From Bacteroidetes bacterium 46-16 (GTDB taxonomy: Bacteria > Bacteroidota > Bacteroidia > Chitinophagales > Chitinophagaceae): 64,000 bases of DNA. The stretch's first letter is position 1. Every line of letters starts with the position of its first letter. Made by a program: the position numbers and the translations under genes. The DNA is taken from positions 62,001 through 126,000 of the forward strand of contig MKUN01000012.1 in assembly GCA_001897835.1 (NCBI GenBank), in the 5' to 3' direction. This document shows, piece after piece, positions 51,164-58,372 of this stretch. The notes beneath the pieces are model-generated. The model had not been told where the DNA came from. It made no database searches and saw only the letters and a list, made by a program, of their open reading frames with translations.

Positions 51164-51478
51164 TTAATGCTTATTCATCCGCCCGAGTTTGGTATCGAGC
51201 GCGGCTTTTAGTTTATCTATAGCTCCGTCCACAGCCATGGCTATGGTATCAGCATGATTGGTAACGGCAATAGGCTGCATGCCGTTCAGGCGGGCTTCCA
51301 GTATACATCGTTTATCATTGTGTCCTTCTTTCTTGCCATTCTCATCAGCCAGGTGTATCTCCAGTCGCGTGATCCTTTCGCTGAACCGCTCAAGCTCTGC
51401 TGCTGCCAACTCTGTAAAATATTCGCCTCGTGCTTCCGTGCCTTGTATATTATGGTCTGTATTGAATTGTATGATCAT
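51164..51478 (-). CDS. short ribosome hibernation-promoting factor (HPF/RaiA family)
   Basis: A 104-residue HPF/RaiA-domain protein that binds the 30S channel in stationary phase. Recognisable segments: MIIQFNTDHNIQGTE, LERFSERITRLEIHLADENG, CILEARLNGMQPIAV and MAVDGAIDKLKAALDTKLGR. Length fits the short form, without the C-terminal dimerisation domain. Monocistronic, divergent from the sterol-desaturase-family gene. Confidence 0.9.
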   Translation of the reverse strand: MIIQFNTDHNIQGTEARGEYFTELAAAELERFSERITRLEIHLADENGKKEGHNDKRCILEARLNGMQPIAVTNHADTIAMAVDGAIDKLKAALDTKLGRMNKH

Positions 51479-51647
51479 GTTATCTGTTGTCTCTTAATAA
51501 AAATATATTGTACTGGTATTGGAATATATGCAGCGGTGATAAGCAGGATCTAAGGTACGGATAATAAAACTAACCCTTCATGGAATGCCAAAGCCTGCAT
51601 AGGATTGGCATGGTTTCTTTACACGTAATTGCAAAGGCTATACAGGT

Positions 51648-52595
51648 ATGGAGTACGTTTATTTTATCCCATACTTCGTTCCTCTTGCTGTTATCTTCAT
51701 TAGTATCGAGGTCTATATAAGTGTTAAGAACAATGAGCATTTATATGGCTGGAAGGATTCCCGCACAAGTGCGTTCGTTGGTATCGGGGCTGTTTTACTG
51801 CAAATATTTACCAAGGCAGCTACGCTGGCTGTTTTCGCTTTGGTATACGAATTGTTTTTACCACTGAGGGAACAACTGGGCTACACCGGCCTCGGCTGGG
51901 CCTGGTGGGTATGGCTGCTGGCCATCATTTGCGATGACTTTTCTTTTTACTGGCACCATCGCCTCAGCCATAGTGTGCGGGTATTATGGGCAGCCCATAT
52001 CGTGCATCATTCTTCTTCTTACTTCAATTTAGGTACCGCATTCCGCAACGGCTGGGTGATATTTTTTTACAAGCCTATATTCTGGTTGTGGATGCCTGCC
52101 ATAGGTTTCAATCCTGTGGTCGTGCTTACAGCAATGGCCATCAATTCCACCTACCAGTTTTGGCTGCACACCAAAAAGATCGGCAGTCTCGGGCATATAG
52201 AAAAGTTCATCAATACGCCTTACCTGCACCAGATACACCACAGCCGCAATCCCGAATACCTCGACAAGAACCACAGTGGTATCTTTATCATCTGGGACAG
52301 GCTGTTCGGCACCTATCACCCGGGGCATACCATACACAAAAAGACCTTTGGTGTTACCACTCCTCCTAACTCATATAACCCTATCAAGGTCATCACCCAT
52401 GAATATGAAAATATATGGCAGGATGTGAAGCGTGCCCCTGGGCTGGGCGATAAGCTGAAGTACATCTTTTATCCCCCCGGCTGGAGCCACGATGGCTCAT
52501 CGCTTACAGTGCGGCAGATGCGTAAGAGTGAAGAGATGAAGCAATCAAAAGTAGTAACTTCTTATATTGGCGAAGAGGGCGAGCAAAGGGCCTGA
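51648..52595 (+). CDS. sterol desaturase/fatty-acid hydroxylase family membrane protein
   Basis: A 315-residue membrane di-iron enzyme of the FA_hydroxylase superfamily (PF04116). Histidine boxes HHRLSH, HIVHHSS, and HQIHHSRNP are present with the expected spacing. Hydrophobic segments lie near 8-25, 45-70, 85-105 and 135-160. Members desaturate or hydroxylate sterol-like lipids or fatty acids; the substrate here is not known. The C-terminal tail is basic and soluble. Monocistronic. Confidence 0.87.
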   Translation: MEYVYFIPYFVPLAVIFISIEVYISVKNNEHLYGWKDSRTSAFVGIGAVLLQIFTKAATLAVFALVYELFLPLREQLGYTGLGWAWWVWLLAIICDDFSFYWHHRLSHSVRVLWAAHIVHHSSSYFNLGTAFRNGWVIFFYKPIFWLWMPAIGFNPVVVLTAMAINSTYQFWLHTKKIGSLGHIEKFINTPYLHQIHHSRNPEYLDKNHSGIFIIWDRLFGTYHPGHTIHKKTFGVTTPPNSYNPIKVITHEYENIWQDVKRAPGLGDKLKYIFYPPGWSHDGSSLTVRQMRKSEEMKQSKVVTSYIGEEGEQRA

Positions 52596-52659
52596 TAAAT
52601 TACCCGGGCAATGATATCCACATTTTACTGTTACTATTCCTATGGTAATACAAAATCCG

Positions 52660-52667
52660 TAAATTTG
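52660..52667 (+). promoter_or_regulatory. candidate -7 element of the nucleotidyltransferase cassette
   Basis: TAAATTTG matches TAnnTTTG exactly. The predicted transcript start (about 52674) coincides with the GTG start of the small gene. The -33 position is weak. Confidence 0.4.
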
Positions 52668-52671
52668 TAAA

Positions 52672-52869
52672 GTGAGCAAGCTAAAACTATATGATACCTC
52701 GATACCTCTCGAGAACATCTTACGGGAGCGTGATGCGCGCTACAATGCGCAGTCACCCGAAGAGAAGTTCTATGCTTTGCTCAGCCTCATAGAGGTTTCC
52801 CTTAAGCTAAATGGCGGACATGCCCTTAAAAAGCCACAGGGTAAGGGTATTATCATATCAAGACCCTAA
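52672..52869 (+). CDS. small helical protein paired with a nucleotidyltransferase
   Basis: A 65-residue protein with a GTG start at 52672-52674 (MSKLKLYDTSIPLENILRERDARYN). Probably helical. Contains SPEEKFYALLSLIEVSLKLNGGHALKKPQG with a basic C-terminus. I do not recognise the family. It ends 3 bases before the nucleotidyltransferase ATG, so it is the first gene of a two-gene unit. Such a small partner next to a DUF6036-like enzyme could be an antitoxin or regulatory partner, which is inference only. Confidence 0.6.
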   Translation: MSKLKLYDTSIPLENILRERDARYNAQSPEEKFYALLSLIEVSLKLNGGHALKKPQGKGIIISRP

Positions 52870-52872
52870 ATT

Positions 52873-53349
52873 ATGTTGTCCGACAAGGAGAATCCTGAAA
52901 TATTGCTGCTGGTGAAGGCCTTTGAAAAAAGGAATGTACGCTACCTGCTCGTAGGTGGTTTTGCTGTGAACAGGTATGGCTACCGGAGAACTACAGGCGA
53001 CCTGGACATCTATTTAAAAGACAGCCGGGAGAACCGGGCTAACCTGGTGGATGCCCTTGAGGACATGGGCTATGGACGCTTTGACGAACTGATGGATGCG
53101 CCCATATTTGCAGGTTACTGCGAAGTGATGATGGACCAGGGCATGTATGCCGACCTGATGACCGATATCCCGGGACTGGAAAAAGAGCACTTCGATGAAT
53201 ATTATGCTATGGCTACGGTAGATGAGATAGACGGCAGCCCCGTCCGCTTCCTGCATTATAACCACCTCATACAAAACAAACTCGCCACGGGCCGCCCTAA
53301 GGATAAGCTGGATGTGGAAGAGTTGCGGAGGATCAATGAGCAGAAATAA
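52873..53349 (+). CDS. DUF6036/AbiEii-like nucleotidyltransferase-fold protein
   Basis: A 158-residue protein with the nucleotidyltransferase active-site pattern: VGGFAVNRYGYRRTTGDLDIYLKD, a GG followed by a D-x-D pair, then a third acidic position near YADLMTDIPG. It resembles small NTases of the DUF6036/AbiEii-type group found as parts of toxin-antitoxin modules. Ends in LIQNKLATGRPKDKLDVEELRRI, a typical C-terminal helix. Co-transcribed with the 65-residue gene upstream. Toxic activity is not shown by the sequence. Confidence 0.78.
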   Translation: MLSDKENPEILLLVKAFEKRNVRYLLVGGFAVNRYGYRRTTGDLDIYLKDSRENRANLVDALEDMGYGRFDELMDAPIFAGYCEVMMDQGMYADLMTDIPGLEKEHFDEYYAMATVDEIDGSPVRFLHYNHLIQNKLATGRPKDKLDVEELRRINEQK

Positions 53350-53501
53350 GCTTTACCTCCTGATGAGCTCCAGTTTTTTTATTATCATCGTTATAAGCTC
53401 CTTATCGATCTTCGGCTTATAAGGCCTGTTATCTGTGGGCAATGAATGACTTGCTGCCGGGAGGATAATTTTTTTCAATATTTTGCGGTTTTAATGGCTA
53501 T

Positions 53502-53918
53502 ATGAACGGATTTAAGATCACAACGACCGATGGCAGCGTGATACGCTTTGCCTATTACATGGATGAGGCGCCCCTTACCTCGGCAGCCTTTGCCCAAACA
53601 CTTCCTTTTACTCGTAGCTTTTTACATGCCCGCGTATCAGGGCAGGAGGTATGGATAGACGATGCCCCGCCGCTGGATATCATACAGGAGAATGCATCGG
53701 TATTCGTGCAGCCGGGCGAAGTGGTCATAGGCCCGTTGATGCCGCTGCGCAGCAAAGTAAAAGGCTGCATGGGCATACTATATGGCGAGGGACACCTGCT
53801 CGACTGCAGTAATATTTTTGCAAAAGTGCTGGATGAGGATATGGAACTGCTAAAAGCCCTCGGTGAAAGGACATGGAAGGAGGGCGTGCAGGAATTGTTG
53901 TTTGAGGCGCTGGATTAA
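53502..53918 (+). CDS. DUF3830 (cyclophilin-like) family protein
   Basis: A 138-residue soluble protein resembling the DUF3830/cyclophilin-like family. YYMDEAPLTSAAFAQTLPF, SFLHARVSGQEVWIDDAPPLDIIQENASVF, PGEVVIGPLMPLRSKVKGCMGILYGEG and NIFAKV are the family blocks. Members often lie beside amino-acid or decarboxylase genes, but no such neighbour is seen here. No signal peptide. It is the last clearly native gene before the AT-rich stretch. Confidence 0.75.
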   Translation: MNGFKITTTDGSVIRFAYYMDEAPLTSAAFAQTLPFTRSFLHARVSGQEVWIDDAPPLDIIQENASVFVQPGEVVIGPLMPLRSKVKGCMGILYGEGHLLDCSNIFAKVLDEDMELLKALGERTWKEGVQELLFEALD

Positions 53919-53962
53919 CCGCGCCTGCTGATGGTTTTGCCAATCAGGAGATTGGCTGCCAG

Positions 53963-54000
53963 TGCGATGGAGTCAGAGACTACGCCGAACTGGGGGCGTT
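53963..54000 (+). repeat. direct repeat copy 1
   Basis: TGCGATG, then one variable base, AGTCAGAGACTA, one variable base, GCCGAAC and GGGCG. The first 28 bases match copy 2 (54345-54372) at 26 positions. It lies directly beyond the stop of the small minus-strand gene. Confidence 0.75.
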
Positions 54001-54250
54001 ATTTATCCATAGCAGTTTTTTCGAAAGGTGAAGAACAAAGTATGTGCGATGAATTGCTTTTCGGGTTATATCCAATCACATATATGTTGCCCCGCACTAA
54101 CACAACTCCCGCCGGCGTAAACCCATCAGAATTTACAATCCTTTGCGCCGATGCTTTATTATCCTTAGCAGAATAGATGAGTGTTGCTACAGATATAGTG
54201 ACGAGACAAAATGCAATTGCAAGATTCAGTATCTTTTTTGTGATTTCCAT
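53999..54250 (-). CDS. small membrane-anchored hypothetical protein
   Basis: An 83-residue protein from ATG 54248-54250 (MEITKKILNLAIAF); a TTG three codons upstream is less likely. One hydrophobic segment at residues 5-27 anchors or exports it, followed by a short polar domain (IVNSDGFTPAGVVLVRGNIYVIGYNP). No family is recognised. It lies between two copies of a direct repeat in AT-rich DNA, so it may be cargo of an inserted element or a decayed gene. Confidence 0.45.
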   Translation of the reverse strand: MEITKKILNLAIAFCLVTISVATLIYSAKDNKASAQRIVNSDGFTPAGVVLVRGNIYVIGYNPKSNSSHILCSSPFEKTAMDK

Positions 54251-54344
54251 AAATACCAATTTTTAAGCGTTAAGTAATTATCCTAAAGTAGCAGTAATAA
54301 TTTCGTTTAAAAAGAGTATATACCTTAGTGGGACTGACTACAGA

Positions 54345-54381
54345 TGCGATGTAGTCAGAGACTATGCCGAACGGGCGATAA
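54345..54381 (+). repeat. direct repeat copy 2
   Basis: Matches copy 1 at 26 of the first 28 bases. It also contributes to a hairpin: GACTACA (54336-54342), gatgcga, TGTAGTC (54350-54356). Confidence 0.75.
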
Positions 54382-54406
54382 CTTTTTTTTGTTATATTAG
54401 ATAATC

Positions 54407-54886
54407 GTGAAGGTCAACATACTTAACAGGCAAACCGGTAAATTGTGCAAGGCTACTATAACAAAAGTAAGGAAGGATTTCGATAACATCTCAACAGACA
54501 GGTTTGATACATTTAATTGGGAAGGATTTAGGGAATCCTATACTGGACTTTTTAAGCTGATGAAAGGCAACAATATCTTGGGCCTAATGCAATTTGGCAT
54601 TGAAAATGTTTTTCAAAACGTAATGGAGTTGACAAAAATTGAATTGTCGGTAGAGAACAGGGGAAGAAACAAAAAGTATGATTATATAGCAGGTTGCCTA
54701 ATCGCTTATGCTTGCCTTATTACAAAAAAATCAGGTAATCGTGATATGGGAATTTTCTACAATAAAGCGACCAAATCCATTTACATTGAAAAATATGGTA
54801 TGATGTCATATGATGAATTTTATGTAAAATCTAGTATAGAAAATAGTAACAAGTTGATTGGTAAGTATTTAACCATAACTAGATAA
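54407..54886 (+). CDS. hypothetical protein, possible GNAT-like fold, AT-rich
   Basis: A 159-residue protein with a GTG start at 54407. The DNA is strongly AT-rich compared with the window. The middle DYIAGCLIAYACLITKKSGNRDMGIFYN followed by IEKYGM resembles the strand-helix-strand end of compact GNAT-type acyltransferases, but the acetyl-CoA loop is not clear. I give this as a weak suggestion. No signal or membrane segment. It lies right after direct-repeat copy 2, 28 bases from its end, which suggests association with an acquired segment. Confidence 0.55.
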   Translation: MKVNILNRQTGKLCKATITKVRKDFDNISTDRFDTFNWEGFRESYTGLFKLMKGNNILGLMQFGIENVFQNVMELTKIELSVENRGRNKKYDYIAGCLIAYACLITKKSGNRDMGIFYNKATKSIYIEKYGMMSYDEFYVKSSIENSNKLIGKYLTITR

Positions 54887-54976
54887 ATTCCTTACGCAAA
54901 TTGTTCTTAAGTAAGCTACTGTATTTAATTTAAATTTTATTATAACTTCACACTATAACTATTGATATTAATCGCT

Positions 54977-55630
54977 ATGTATGTCCAAATGGCTAAGGAT
55001 TTTTTAGAAATTATATATTATATAAGTGGGCCTCTTTTGGCTTTTTTTGCGTTTAAGGCATTAGCCAAAATTAAAGAAACAAGAAAACAAGCCAATGAAG
55101 CGAGAGAAACTAGAATTACTAACGCTAAAAGATCGTCATATCAACTTGCCGCAGAAAAATGTGATTTTTATCTTAATGTGATAATTCCAAAGATTAATAA
55201 CTTAGATGCAGTAATACGAGAGCAAAATATCACTTTTTTTGAAAAATCTCAGGTCGAAGTTTCTAATACAAATATCAAGGTAAAGCCAGCATTTAAGGAT
55301 GAGGGGGAACGTAATAAAGTTCTTCTTGAAATTCCTTGTTTAGAGGTTTTTAATCCAATTGAGAGTTTTTCTCTTTTTTTTGTTTCAGGAATAGCAGATG
55401 AAAAAATTGCTTATCTGACTGTAAGAACTACATTCTTGGGTTCAGTAAAACGCTACCTACCGCTTTATGTAATATTATCGAACGGAAAACATTTTAATAA
55501 TACGTTCAAACTATTTATGATTTGGCATAATAGGCGAGAAAAAGAAATATTGGAAAAAGAAAAACATGCCATTGAGCAGAAATTGAACAAGAATATTTCT
55601 CTCGAAGTAAAAAATATTGGTGCTGAATAA
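54977..55630 (+). CDS. hypothetical protein with N-terminal membrane helix and coiled coil, AT-rich
   Basis: About 217 residues from ATG 54977 (MYVQMAKDFLEIIYYISG); a TTG five codons upstream and an ATG at 54989 are alternatives. One hydrophobic helix (about 8-27) is followed by a charged helical/coiled-coil stretch (KALAKIKETRKQANEARETR). A globular domain to about 190 and a C-terminal basic/acidic helix (EKEILEKEKHAIEQKL) follow. This layout resembles DUF4760-like or other anti-phage-associated membrane proteins, but I cannot assign it. Very AT-rich; likely acquired. Confidence 0.55.
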   Translation: MYVQMAKDFLEIIYYISGPLLAFFAFKALAKIKETRKQANEARETRITNAKRSSYQLAAEKCDFYLNVIIPKINNLDAVIREQNITFFEKSQVEVSNTNIKVKPAFKDEGERNKVLLEIPCLEVFNPIESFSLFFVSGIADEKIAYLTVRTTFLGSVKRYLPLYVILSNGKHFNNTFKLFMIWHNRREKEILEKEKHAIEQKLNKNISLEVKNIGAE

Positions 55631-55672
55631 TACCCTCGTTGATCAGTTTTTGTATTGCTATTAATGGGATGT

Positions 55673-58297
55673 TCATTTATACCCCTTCACCACTTCCTTC
55701 AACTCATTCAGCTTGAGTAAAGCCTCTACCGGTGTAAGCGTATTGATATCCGTCTCCTCAAGCAATTGTTGTATTCGCCGCAGGTCTTCTGAGAGGCCGT
55801 CGAAGATATTGAGTTGAAAATTAGGCAGGGGCTGTATGTCCTTTACTTTCTTCATGGTGTCGCCCGTGGCGCCATTGGCGCCACCATGCTTTTCTTCTAG
55901 TAAAGCCAGTATCTCATCTGCGCGCTGCAGCAGGGCAGGGGGCATGCCTGCCATGCGGGCCACCTGTATGCCAAAGCTGTGGCGGCTGCCGCCAGCCTCC
56001 AGCTTACGCAGGAAGATCATCTTATTGCCAGTCTCCCGGTGCGTGATGTGGTAATTTCGCACGCGGGGCAGTTGGTGCTCCAGTTCATTCAGCTCATGGT
56101 AGTGCGTAGCAAAGAGCGTCTTGGGCCTTGCGGGGCTGTTGTGCAGGTGCTCCACGATCGACCATGCTATCGATATCCCATCGTAAGTGCTGGTGCCACG
56201 GCCTATCTCGTCGAGCAGCACCAGGCTGCGCTCGCTGATGTTGTTGATGATGCTGGCGGTCTCGTTCATCTCCACCATAAAGGTACTCTCGCCCCCGCTC
56301 AGGTTGTCGCTGGCGCCCACACGTGTGAATATCTTATCCGTCAGGCCCACCTGTGCCGATGATGCCGGCACAAAGCTGCCCATATGCGCCATCAGGGTGA
56401 TGATGGCCGTCTGCCGTAGCAGTGCCGATTTACCGCTCATGTTGGGGCCGGTGAGTATGATGAGTTGCTGTGTTTCTTTATCGAGGAAGATATCATTGGC
56501 CACATAGGCCTCTCCGGGTGGCAGTTGCTGCTCTATCACCGGGTGGCGGCCCTGTTTGATATCCAGTATAGGCTCCTGTACCAGTTCAGGGCGGTGGTAG
56601 CTGTATTGCTTGGCATTGTGTGCGAAGCACAGCAGGCAGTCTATCTGTGCGGTTATATGGGCATTGGTCTGTATCGGGGCTATGTAGGGTTCTATATCAG
56701 CCAGTAGTTGCTGGTATAGCTCCATTTCCAGGGCCATTATCTTTTCTTCGGCACCCAGTATCTGCTCTTCATATTCTTTCAGCTCAGGCGTTACATAGCG
56801 CTCGGCATTGGCCAGTGTCTGCTTGCGTATCCATTCGGCAGGTACTTTGTCCTTGTGCGTATGCGTCACTTCCAGGTAATAACCGAACACATTATTGAAT
56901 GCGATCTTGAGCGAACTGATGCCTGTAGCCTGCGCTTCCTTTTGCTGTATCTGCAGCAGGTAGTCCTTGCCGTTGCGTGATATATTGCGCAGCCTGTCCA
57001 GCTCGGCCGATACGCCTTCGCGTATCATGCCGCCCTTGCTGGCCAGTGCGGGTGCATCATCGGTTATTGTTGTTTTGATGCGTTCCTGTAGTTCGCCTAA
57101 GGGTTGCAGGTTATGTACCAGCGCGCGCAGGGCATCGTGTTTGGAGGCCGTGCATTGCTCCCGCATGTCGGCCATGCAGCCCAGGCTTTTGGCCAGTTGC
57201 ATGATCTCGCGGGGACTCGCTTTTTTCAAAGGTATCTTCCCGATAAGACGCTCTACGTCGCCCACTTGTTTAATGCAATGGGCAAGCGCATGGTTCAGTT
57301 CCTGGTCCAGGATGAAATGGCTCACGAGGTCCAGCCGCTGCCTGATGCGGTGCATATCGAAGAGGGGGAAGATGAGCCAGCGCTTCATCAGCCTTGCCCC
57401 CATGGGGGTCTGCGTATGGTCTATGGCCTGCAGCAGGCATGATCCCCTTTCATCGCTGCTGTGCAATAGCTCCAGGTTGCGGATGGTAAAGCGGTCCATC
57501 CACAGGTATTCATCGGCCACCATGCGTTGCAGCGCGTTAATGTGTTGCAGGTTGGGATGCTCGGTATCTTTCAGGTAGTGCAGTACAGCACCGGCAGCCA
57601 TGATGGCCGCTTTCATATCTTCCACGCCAAAGCCCTTGAGCGATTGGGTCTGGAAGTGCTGTAGCAGCAGGTCGTAAGTATATTGCTCCTGGAATACCCA
57701 GTCCTCCAGCAGGAAGGTATATACGCGGGTGTCGAAATATTCTTTGAAACGTTTTTGTTGTGGTTTGGCCAGTATCACTTCCGATGGTTGCATGCTCTGC
57801 ATCAGCTTGTCCATATATTCCATGCTGCCCTGCGCCACGTAAAACTCGCCCGTGGTGATATCGAGGAAGGCGATGCCGCTTTGCTGCTCGCCAATGTGCA
57901 AAGCCGCGAGGAAGTTATTGCTTTTATTCTCCAGCAGTTTGTCGCTGGTGGCCACGCCGGGGGTCACCAGTTCGGTAACGCCGCGCTTCACGATGCCCTT
58001 TACCGATTTGGGGTCTTCCAGCTGGTCGCAAATGGCCACGCGGTGCCCTGCCTTTACCAGCTTGTGCAGGTAGGTCTCAAGCGCATGGTGCGGAAAGCCT
58101 GCAAGGTCCACGGAAGAGGCAGAGCCATTGGAGCGTTTCGTGAGGGTGATGCCCAGCACTTTGGAGGCCACATGGGCATCCTCGCCAAAGGTTTCGTAAA
58201 AGTCGCCCACGCGGAAGAGCAGAACGGCATCGGGATATTTGGCTTTAATATCCTTATGCTGCTTCATGAGTGGAGTTTCCGACGCGGTCTTGGCCAT
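55673..58297 (-). CDS. mutS: DNA mismatch repair protein MutS
   Basis: An 874-residue MutS. The mismatch-binding FRVGDFYE motif (Phe-x-Glu) is near the N-terminus. The ATPase has Walker A GPNMSGKSALL, VGASDNLSGGESTFMVEM (signature), Walker B LLDEIGRGTSTYDG and the FATHYHEL histidine. The Ser in GPNMSGKS is, from memory, common in this phylum. Length is normal. It heads no obvious operon and lies between the AT-rich stretch and the M1 peptidase. A lone DnaA-box-like TGTGGATAA sits upstream at 58350-58358. Confidence 0.97.
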   Translation of the reverse strand: MAKTASETPLMKQHKDIKAKYPDAVLLFRVGDFYETFGEDAHVASKVLGITLTKRSNGSASSVDLAGFPHHALETYLHKLVKAGHRVAICDQLEDPKSVKGIVKRGVTELVTPGVATSDKLLENKSNNFLAALHIGEQQSGIAFLDITTGEFYVAQGSMEYMDKLMQSMQPSEVILAKPQQKRFKEYFDTRVYTFLLEDWVFQEQYTYDLLLQHFQTQSLKGFGVEDMKAAIMAAGAVLHYLKDTEHPNLQHINALQRMVADEYLWMDRFTIRNLELLHSSDERGSCLLQAIDHTQTPMGARLMKRWLIFPLFDMHRIRQRLDLVSHFILDQELNHALAHCIKQVGDVERLIGKIPLKKASPREIMQLAKSLGCMADMREQCTASKHDALRALVHNLQPLGELQERIKTTITDDAPALASKGGMIREGVSAELDRLRNISRNGKDYLLQIQQKEAQATGISSLKIAFNNVFGYYLEVTHTHKDKVPAEWIRKQTLANAERYVTPELKEYEEQILGAEEKIMALEMELYQQLLADIEPYIAPIQTNAHITAQIDCLLCFAHNAKQYSYHRPELVQEPILDIKQGRHPVIEQQLPPGEAYVANDIFLDKETQQLIILTGPNMSGKSALLRQTAIITLMAHMGSFVPASSAQVGLTDKIFTRVGASDNLSGGESTFMVEMNETASIINNISERSLVLLDEIGRGTSTYDGISIAWSIVEHLHNSPARPKTLFATHYHELNELEHQLPRVRNYHITHRETGNKMIFLRKLEAGGSRHSFGIQVARMAGMPPALLQRADEILALLEEKHGGANGATGDTMKKVKDIQPLPNFQLNIFDGLSEDLRRIQQLLEETDINTLTPVEALLKLNELKEVVKGYK

Positions 58298-58372
58298 AAT
58301 GGCAAATCTAAGAAAAAGGTGCTTTCTGGCAGGGGATATTAATTCACATTGTGGATAAATAATCGCTGCCCC

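Noticed and set aside
53963-54381. Repeats as ends of a group I intron or insertion sequence
   Set aside because: There is no transposase or homing endonuclease, and the hairpin is only 7 bp. I kept the direct repeat as an observation but not this identity.
55673-58297. Walker A of MutS with Ser instead of Ala (GPNMSGKS)
   Set aside because: To my knowledge this is ordinary for MutS of this phylum, not a defect.
58350-58358. Perfect DnaA box (TGTGGATAA) upstream of mutS
   Set aside because: Only one box, no AT-rich unwinding element and no dnaA/dnaN nearby. A 9-base match is expected by chance in 64 kb. Not an origin.
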